A DNA stretch of 11,270 nt from an uncultured Eubacteriales bacterium (lineage in GTDB: Bacteria > Bacillota > Clostridia > Peptostreptococcales > Anaerovoracaceae). The DNA lies in NCBI GenBank assembly GCA_905206455.1, contig CAJLHL010000077.1, positions 1 to 11,270 of the forward strand, read 5' to 3'. This document shows positions 7,156 to 11,270 of this stretch, one piece after another (positions within the stretch are counted from its first letter, which is position 1; each line of letters begins with the position of its first letter). The notes beneath the pieces are model-generated. The model was not told the DNA's origin, did no database searches, and saw only the letters and a list, made by a program, of their open reading frames with translations. The translations under genes and the position numbers were made by a program.

Positions 7156-8349
7156 ATGAACGTACTCGTAATCAACTGTGGTAGTTCTTCGATTAAATAT
7201 CAGGTAATGGATCCTGACAGGAACGAACTTTTATGCAAGGGTCTCGTGGAACTGTCAGGAGATACTTCCACATTCGCTTATACGAAGACCGGTTCCGAAA
7301 AGACGACGGTAAATCTGTCCCTTGCAGATCATACGGCTGGCGTCGAGAAGATCATCGCTACGATCACCGATCCTGAGGTCGGCTGTATCAAGGATCTCAG
7401 TGAAATCGGCGCAGTGGGCCACAGAATGGTACACGGCGGCGAGGATTTCGCTTCTTCTGTTCTCGTAAGCGACGAAGTAATCGCGGCATGTGAAGCAAAC
7501 GCTGAACTGGCTCCGATTCATAATCCTGCCAATATCGCAGGCGTAGAAGCGTGCAGAAAGGTAATGCCGGAAGTCCCGATGGTTCTGGTATTCGATACCG
7601 CATTCCATCAGACGATGGCTCCGGAAGCATATTTATATGCGATTCCTTATGAATATTATACAGACTACAAGATCAGAAAGTACGGTTTCCACGGAACGAG
7701 CCATCTGTTCGTTTCTCAGGAAGCGGCAAAAGTTCTGGGCAAGACTCCGGAAGAAGTCAAAATCATCACCTGCCACATCGGAAACGGCGGCAGCTGTGCG
7801 GCAGTAGAATACGGAAAGTGCATCGACACTTCCATGGGTCTGACGCCGATCGACGGTCTCGTAATGGGTACGCGCTGCGGCGATATCGATCCTTCCGTGG
7901 TAACCTATCTGATGTCCAAGTTAAACGTATCTGCTGATGAAGTTCTGAATATTTTAAATAAGAAATCCGGTCTCCTCGGCATCAGCGGCGTGAGCAACGA
8001 CTGCAGATTAGTGGAAGGCGCTGCTGCAGAAGGCAACGAGAGAGCAGATCTGGCGATGAAGATGTTCGTAAGAAGAGTAAAGGGCTACGTCGGTAATTAT
8101 CTGGCTCAGCTCAACGGTGCGGACGCTCTCGTATTCACTGCCGGCATCGGTGAAAATGACCCGACGGTGAGAGCGGATATCTGCGAAGGTCTGACCAATC
8201 TGGGCTTTAAGATCGATCCGGAAAAGAACAAGGCGAGAGAGACGGTAATCTCTGCGGACGATTCCCCGATCAAGATTCTTCTCATCCCTACCAATGAAGA
8301 ATTAGTCATCGCGAGAGATACGGCAAGAATCGTTTCCGAAACGAAATAG
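7156..8349 (+). CDS. ackA: Acetate kinase AckA
   Basis: Acetate kinase interconverts acetyl phosphate + ADP and acetate + ATP. In anaerobes it is a main route of ATP formation at the end of fermentation. The 397-residue protein has the usual length of the family. Visible signatures are NCGSSSIKY (7-15), HRMVHGG (89-95), FDTAFH (146-151), KYGFHGTSH (175-183) and GTRCGDIDP (238-246). IGEND (331-335) and the C-terminal TNEE (379-382) are also present. By alignment to the Methanosarcina enzyme, Asn7, Arg90, Asp147, His179, Arg239/240 and Glu381 are the catalytic or substrate-binding residues. The start is 7156, five bases after GGAGG (7146-7150); a TTG at 7144 would lie within that site. The partner gene pta is not in this window. 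No T-tract terminator follows. Confidence 0.97.
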   Translation: MNVLVINCGSSSIKYQVMDPDRNELLCKGLVELSGDTSTFAYTKTGSEKTTVNLSLADHTAGVEKIIATITDPEVGCIKDLSEIGAVGHRMVHGGEDFASSVLVSDEVIAACEANAELAPIHNPANIAGVEACRKVMPEVPMVLVFDTAFHQTMAPEAYLYAIPYEYYTDYKIRKYGFHGTSHLFVSQEAAKVLGKTPEEVKIITCHIGNGGSCAAVEYGKCIDTSMGLTPIDGLVMGTRCGDIDPSVVTYLMSKLNVSADEVLNILNKKSGLLGISGVSNDCRLVEGAAAEGNERADLAMKMFVRRVKGYVGNYLAQLNGADALVFTAGIGENDPTVRADICEGLTNLGFKIDPEKNKARETVISADDSPIKILLIPTNEELVIARDTARIVSETK

Positions 8350-8432
8350 ATTCAGAGAAATCGGTTTCGCTTCCAAATATCGGGATTCTCTGCAGAAACT
8401 TGTAAAACTGCCGGGATACTTTGAAAAAAAGG

Positions 8433-8461
8433 TTGACAACAGTGGACGTAGTATATATAAT
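8433..8461 (+). promoter_or_regulatory. Consensus sigma-A promoter of rpmF
   Basis: TTGACA at 8433-8438, exactly 17 bases, then TATAAT at 8456-8461: both hexamers and the spacer match the sigma-A consensus. Transcription should start near 8468, about 30 bases before rpmF. A promoter this strong fits a ribosomal protein gene. Confidence 0.92.
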
Positions 8462-8496
8462 TTTACTGTTAGTTTAAAAGGCAAGGAGGTGTTCTA

Positions 8497-8673
8497 ATGG
8501 CAGTCCCAAAGAGGAAAACTTCGAAATCTAAGAGAGATATGAGAAAATCGCAGAACATGAAGAAGGTTGCACCGGGAGTTTCTATTTGCCCTCAGTGCCA
8601 CGAACCTAAGTTACCGCATAGAGTATGCCCGAACTGCAATTACTATGACGGCAAGAACGTGTTAGAAGCGTAA
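8497..8673 (+). CDS. rpmF: 50S ribosomal protein L32
   Basis: L32 is a small structural protein of the large ribosomal subunit. The 58-residue product begins MAVPKRKTSKSKRD, the invariant start of the family. It carries a zinc ribbon: CPQC at 31-34 and CPNC at 45-48. It is therefore the zinc-binding (C+) form rather than the cysteine-free paralogue used under zinc starvation. The ribosome binding site AAGGAGGT (8483-8490) is complementary to the 16S rRNA tail and lies six bases before the ATG. The gene has its own consensus promoter and terminator, so it is probably monocistronic. In many Firmicutes rpmF follows ylbN (DUF177) and precedes plsX or other lipid genes; neither is present here. 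Confidence 0.97.
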   Translation: MAVPKRKTSKSKRDMRKSQNMKKVAPGVSICPQCHEPKLPHRVCPNCNYYDGKNVLEA

Positions 8674-8688
8674 TAAATCTGATATCAC

Positions 8689-8722
8689 AGCGGACTGGCT
8701 TTATGTCAGTCCGCTTTTGTTT
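8689..8722 (+). terminator. Intrinsic terminator of rpmF
   Basis: AGCGGACTG at 8689-8697 pairs perfectly with CAGTCCGCT at 8707-8715, with two further possible pairs inside the loop. A T-rich tract TTTTGTTT follows. It begins 15 bases after the rpmF stop. Confidence 0.88.
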
Positions 8723-8754
8723 ACCGGCGATTGTCCGCAGAGGAGGAAATCATT

Positions 8755-8910
8755 ATGCCTGAAATCGGTTCCGGATTTCTTTTTATCATAGCGATTATTT
8801 TTCTGATTATTTTCGTTTCGATTCAGTTTACTCTGAATATGATTTTACGGGAGCTGAAGGAGATTCGGAAATATCTTTCTTTTGTGAGGAACGACAGAGA
8901 TGAACGATAA
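8755..8910 (+). CDS. Small single-helix membrane protein (51 residues)
   Basis: This short gene encodes a 51-residue protein with one long hydrophobic segment at about residues 8-27 (many Ile, Leu, Phe, Val). An amphipathic, charged tail follows (LRELKEIRKYLSFVRNDRDER at 31-51, split by LSF). Few charges precede the helix and many basic ones follow it, so the tail is probably cytoplasmic. AGGAGG at 8741-8746, eight bases before the ATG, is a strong ribosome binding site. The gene overlaps the reductase start by 11 bases (the downstream ATG is at 8900, this stop at 8908-8910), which suggests translational coupling and a shared mRNA. No promoter is obvious between the rpmF terminator and this gene, so read-through may supply it. 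I do not recognise a named family; a membrane anchor or partner for the downstream enzyme is only inference. Confidence 0.75.
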   Translation: MPEIGSGFLFIIAIIFLIIFVSIQFTLNMILRELKEIRKYLSFVRNDRDER

Positions 8911-9811
8911 AGCAGACTGGAAAGAGCGGCCGGAACTCGGATGCGCTGCGGGAGAGAACGGTTTTGAAAAAAAGACAGATATTGACAGAGTATCGGGCAG
9001 GAACGGCAGCGCCGTAAAAGAGACAGGCTTTGAAAGACAGGCAGAGAGAAGCGGTATGCCCGGCAAGGCGGGCAGCGCTGCAAAAACGGCTGTGATCACC
9101 GGAGGAACCCGGGGGATCGGAAGAGCGTGCGTTCGGGCTTTCGCAGAAGCGGGATACCGCATCGCCGTCATTTACCGCAGCAGTGCGACGGAGGCGGAAA
9201 AACTGAGACAGGAGCTGAGAGACGGGGGGACGGACTGCGAGGTCTATCGCTGCGATGTGGCTTCCCGTCAGGAGACAGAGGCTGTGTGCGCTTCGATTCA
9301 GCGGCGTTTCGGACGCGCCGACGTGCTGGTCAACAACGCGGGAATCGCGGAGATCAAGCTGTTTACCGATATTTCAGAAGCCGACTGGGACCGCATGTTT
9401 GACGTGAATGTCAAGGGCGCCTTTCATTTCTGCAGTTGTCTGGCGCCGGACATGATCTCCCGAAAGTCGGGAAGCATCATTAATATCTCATCGATGTGGG
9501 GAATCACCGGCGCTTCCTGCGAAGTTCATTATTCCGCGTCGAAAGCCGCTCTCATCGGCTTTACGAAAGCCCTGGCAAAGGAGCTGGGTCTTTCCGGCAT
9601 CCGGGTAAATTGCGTGGCTCCCGGCGTCATCGATACCGATATGAACCGGGGACTGGACGAGGAGACAAAATCCTGCCTGCGAGAGGAGATTCCTCTGGCA
9701 CGCATCGGCAGAGCGGAGGAAGTGGCGCGCACGGTACTCTTTCTGGCGGGAGAGGGCGCGTCCTATATCACGGGTCAGGTGATCAGCGCCGACGGCGGAA
9801 TGGTGATCTGA
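8900..9811 (+). CDS. YmfI/FabG-type short-chain dehydrogenase
   Basis: This is an NAD(P)H-dependent classical short-chain dehydrogenase. The Rossmann fold starts near residue 63 with TGGTRGIG (67-74). NNAG is at 145-148, and the catalytic set is Asn170, Ser198, Tyr211 and Lys215 (YSASK). NCVAPGVIDTDM (237-248) and GQVISADGG (292-300) complete it. The stretch SSMWGITGASCEVHYS (197-212) resembles Bacillus YmfI (SxWGxTGASCEVxYS), the reductase that finishes the 5-aminopentanol modification of EF-P, more than housekeeping FabG. The EF-P role is therefore favoured but not proven. Residues 1-62 are an unusual hydrophilic extension made of a tandem repeat; without it the enzyme has the normal length of about 245-250. 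The 8900 start overlaps the small membrane gene and has only a weak GAGG 13 bases upstream. ATG 9056 (251 residues) is a plausible alternative with no clear binding site. Confidence 0.88.
   Translation: MNDKADWKERPELGCAAGENGFEKKTDIDRVSGRNGSAVKETGFERQAERSGMPGKAGSAAKTAVITGGTRGIGRACVRAFAEAGYRIAVIYRSSATEAEKLRQELRDGGTDCEVYRCDVASRQETEAVCASIQRRFGRADVLVNNAGIAEIKLFTDISEADWDRMFDVNVKGAFHFCSCLAPDMISRKSGSIINISSMWGITGASCEVHYSASKAALIGFTKALAKELGLSGIRVNCVAPGVIDTDMNRGLDEETKSCLREEIPLARIGRAEEVARTVLFLAGEGASYITGQVISADGGMVI
8954..9085 (+). repeat. Tandem 66-base repeat in reductase N-terminus
   Basis: Two adjacent 66-base units, 8954-9019 and 9020-9085, align without gaps at about 42 of 66 positions (hand count). 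They encode 22-residue repeats: unit 1 begins ENGFEKK and ends GRNGSAVK; unit 2 begins ETGFERQ and ends GKAGSAAK. The frame is kept and many differences are conservative (Lys/Arg, Asp/Glu). Unit 2 runs directly into the Rossmann fold. Confidence 0.75.
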
Positions 9812-9910
9812 TGTACTTTTTGAGCGACCTGTCAGTCGTTTCAGCGGGGGATCTTCAGGTTTTCACCGCGTGACGGGCGAAGGTGAGTGTGCTGCAGGAG
9901 AATATGTTGA

Positions 9911-10132
9911 AGACGAAAAGAGGCGGAGAAAGCGTCGGCAGATGAAATACGATGTACTGCCGGCGAAGTGCTCGGAGGAGTAAAGGATCTCATCAATGTA
10001 AGATAAAAATATGATGTAAATTTTCTTCCGTTATTTGGGAAAGATTTATGCAAAACCGTTATCTGTACTGCAGAGTATCTGAAAAATCCAGAGGAGACCA
10101 ATGATCTGATTGATGATGCCAAGCAGGGCTGA
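9911..10132 (+). pseudogene. Possible gene remnant
   Basis: One + strand frame reads through 9911-10132 with a single internal TAA at 10004-10006. It has charged, protein-like content, for example KDLINVR just before that stop and YLKNPEETNDLIDDAKQG at the end. No ATG or TTG start exists in the downstream part, and no binding site is seen. It may be the decayed 3' end of a gene, ending in a hairpin, but I cannot name the family, and chance is possible. Confidence 0.2.
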
Positions 10133-10149
10133 TCCGGCCAGTCCTGCTT
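10121..10149 (+). other. 11-bp hairpin at end of the remnant frame
   Basis: AAGCAGGGCTG pairs with CAGTCCTGCTT (one G-U pair) around a 7-base loop. There is no real T tract on either strand, so it is a weak candidate for a terminator between convergent units (the remnant from the left, the XRE gene from the right). Confidence 0.35.
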
Positions 10150-10230
10150 GTTCTGAAACTGTTTCTGATCCGGTTCGGTACATCTTTTTCTGCTGTAAAT
10201 TCCAAAACCGCGTCATCTATTTTGTGCCGA

Positions 10231-10560
10231 CTATTCCCGATCCTCTTTCGTTTTATCCGTGATACAGCAAATCTTCTCTTCTGGCAGCAGAAATTTCTCT
10301 TTCGTCAAACAGCATCCCAGATTCTGTTCAAAGAGACTGCAGATTGGAATCTTCAAAACATCGGTAAAATATTTCAATTCATAATCTGTAATCAGTCGTT
10401 TGCCGTTTTCGATTTTACTGATCGTCTTCTGTGTCAGATCCAATCCGTTCAACTGCAGTTTTGCAGCGAGCGCTTCTTGAGATAAGCTGCGATTCTTTCT
10501 CATTTTCTTCAGCCTTTCACCGCAGATGTTATGTTTCTCGTCAATCTTAATCTTTTTCAA
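10231..10560 (-). CDS. XRE-family helix-turn-helix regulator
   Basis: A 109-residue DNA-binding protein with one Cro/C1-type domain at about residues 14-76: GERLKKMRKNRSLSQEALA leads to the recognition-helix region QKTISKIENGKR (44-55), then DYELKYFTDVLKIPICSLF. The C-terminal 30 residues are Lys/Glu-rich with paired cysteines (83-84, 98-99) and no known sensing domain. Translation starts at TTG (complement of 10558-10560), with GAGGT (complement of 10567-10571) six bases upstream. It is the only confident gene on the - strand and stands alone, with an AT-rich, gene-free stretch on its promoter side. It could autoregulate or control the small + strand frames near 11000-11250, but no operator is identified. 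Such proteins are common in Clostridia, both in mobile and resident settings. Confidence 0.88.
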   Translation of the reverse strand: MKKIKIDEKHNICGERLKKMRKNRSLSQEALAAKLQLNGLDLTQKTISKIENGKRLITDYELKYFTDVLKIPICSLFEQNLGCCLTKEKFLLPEEKICCITDKTKEDRE

Positions 10561-11017
10561 AATAATACCTCATGTCCTTTTATAAAAATAACGAATCAAT
10601 TTTAAATATAATGTAAAATAAGTATAAAAATTTTTGATGGTTCAAAATATTTAATAATCTCCTGTTGTATGAACCGGTCAGAGTACCGCAGACGTCTATG
10701 GAGTAGAACTCGAAGCAGATTATTTATTTTCAGGCTTCTCAAAGAATAATTGTAAACGCTCAACAGCCTGACGACTTTCATTAAAAAAGTTTAAATGAGA
10801 TAATTTATCGTTGATAACGATGAAAAGTATACAGATCGCAGATCAGATTGCTGATTGCAGAAGTATGGAATTTTTGCAGATATATCATCTCCTGTCTGCC
10901 GAAGATTCGTTTTTCTGCAGCGAGTTGAAAGCTCCGAAAATCATGGTCGCGAAGCAGCAGGTAAGCGGAGGGAAGGCATTTCAAGATCGGTAAATAAAAT
11001 GGAAAGGAAAGAAAAAT
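10561..11017 (+). other. AT-rich intergenic stretch upstream of the XRE gene
   Basis: No gene is supported. Two overlapping + strand frames of 60 codons (10811-10993 and 10855-11037) lack ribosome binding sites and sensible protein composition. 10561-10680 is very AT-rich and probably contains the XRE promoter on the - strand, but no clear -35/-10 pair with correct spacing could be chosen. A small imperfect hairpin lies near 10837-10857. Confidence 0.4.
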
Positions 11018-11128
11018 CTGAAAAAAACGAAAATTAATGTATCAAAATCGGAAGTTCCGCGTCTTGTAAAAGACGGTTTTGTGATAGAAGCAAATCAAAG
11101 GAGAAAGGATTTTGAAAAAGATGCATGA
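11018..11128 (+). pseudogene. Short frame without a normal start codon
   Basis: From CTG at 11018 a 36-codon frame encodes a basic peptide (starting KKTKINVSKSEVP after the first residue, ending RRKDFEKDA). AAAGGA at 11003-11008 sits nine bases upstream, the position of a binding site, but the codon is CTG rather than ATG, GTG or TTG. Its stop overlaps the next small frame by 17 bases. It may be a degraded small gene, the first half of a frameshifted one, or chance. Confidence 0.2.
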
Positions 11129-11249
11129 TTATATTTTCAGCAGGTTTCTTTCCACGGACACGGAGACGGGCGACGATCATCCCGGTATTCTTTTCGGCGG
11201 AAAAGACAGCATACTGCCGCCGAAAAGAGAAGAAGAAAAGAAAAAATAA
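11112..11249 (+). CDS. Possible small protein (45 residues)
   Basis: A TTG at 11112 with AAGGAG (11098-11103) eight bases upstream opens a 45-residue frame: MKKMHDYIFSRFLSTD at the start, an acidic Gly/Asp/His centre (residues 16-24), GILFGGKDSILPPK at 25-38, then a Glu/Lys tail. It has no signal peptide, membrane helix or cysteine pair. An internal ATG (residue 4) is an alternative start. The good binding site is the main support. No family is recognised, and the protein could be a remnant, since it lies in a decayed-looking region. Confidence 0.35.
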   Translation: MKKMHDYIFSRFLSTDTETGDDHPGILFGGKDSILPPKREEEKKK

Positions 11250-11270
11250 AGACAAAAGCCAGATATTAAG

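Larger units (their letters stand above)
9812..10230 (+). other. Gene-poor stretch after the reductase
   Basis: No intact gene is supported between the reductase and the XRE regulator. A - strand open frame (9841-10122) lacks similarity and a binding site. On the + strand, short stop-interrupted frames with coding-like composition are seen, including a possible remnant at 9911-10132 and a hairpin at 10121-10149. The DNA is AT-richer than the genes to the left. Confidence 0.5.

Noticed and set aside
8353..8392. CAGAGAA/TTCTCTG inverted repeat after ackA as a terminator
   Set aside because: The loop is 26 bases long and no T tract follows; it may be a weak structure only.
11105..11120. Programmed -1 frameshift site between the two small frames near the right edge
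   Set aside because: The run has only five A bases in GAAAAAG, so the A AAA AAG slippery heptamer is not formed, and no downstream stimulatory structure was seen.
9812..11270. CRISPR array, insertion sequence or toxin-antitoxin system in the gene-poor right end
   Set aside because: No regularly spaced repeats, no transposase frame or terminal inverted repeats, and no toxin partner next to the XRE gene were found.

Overview
The window looks like a chromosomal segment of an anaerobic, probably spore-forming Clostridia-type Firmicute. The reasons are strong AGGAGG ribosome binding sites, sigma-A promoters with 17-base spacers, an acetate kinase, a ylbJ sporulation membrane gene, and a conserved order matching Bacillus ylbH (rsmD) - ylbI (coaD) - ylbJ - ylbM (tmcAL) - rpmF. 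The genus cannot be fixed from the sequence. Nearly all genes are on the + strand.

Layout: (1) 110-478 is an unrecognised 122-residue protein, and 677-2020 is a radical SAM protein with a SPASM-like C-terminal cysteine set, closed by a long hairpin terminator. (2) 2114-2420 is a gene-free leader with two similar promoters (TTGTAC, 17 bases, TATAAT) before rsmD. coaD follows from its own likely promoter and overlaps a coiled-coil protein gene by 4 bases; a strong terminator ends this unit. (3) ylbJ and tmcAL overlap by 32 bases. (4) ackA has its own promoter. (5) rpmF has a consensus promoter, an ideal ribosome binding site and its own terminator. (6) A 51-residue one-helix membrane protein overlaps a YmfI-type short-chain dehydrogenase by 11 bases. 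(7) From 9812 the sequence is AT-richer and gene-poor. It holds possible gene remnants, an XRE-family regulator on the - strand, and one or two tiny + strand frames near the right edge.

Much of the block is translation-related housekeeping: RsmD methylates 16S rRNA, TmcAL acetylates elongator tRNA-Met, RpmF is ribosomal protein L32, and the YmfI-type reductase may finish the modification of EF-P. CoaD makes dephospho-CoA. AckA interconverts acetate and acetyl phosphate, and TmcAL also consumes acetate and ATP. Two genes often found in this neighbourhood, pta and ylbN/yceD (DUF177), are absent.

No clear new defence, mobile or biosynthetic system is visible. The points most worth a second look are the small membrane protein coupled to the reductase, a 22-residue tandem repeat forming the reductase's N-terminal extension, glycine- and charge-rich inserts in TmcAL and YlbJ, the paired rsmD promoters, and the decayed-looking right end.
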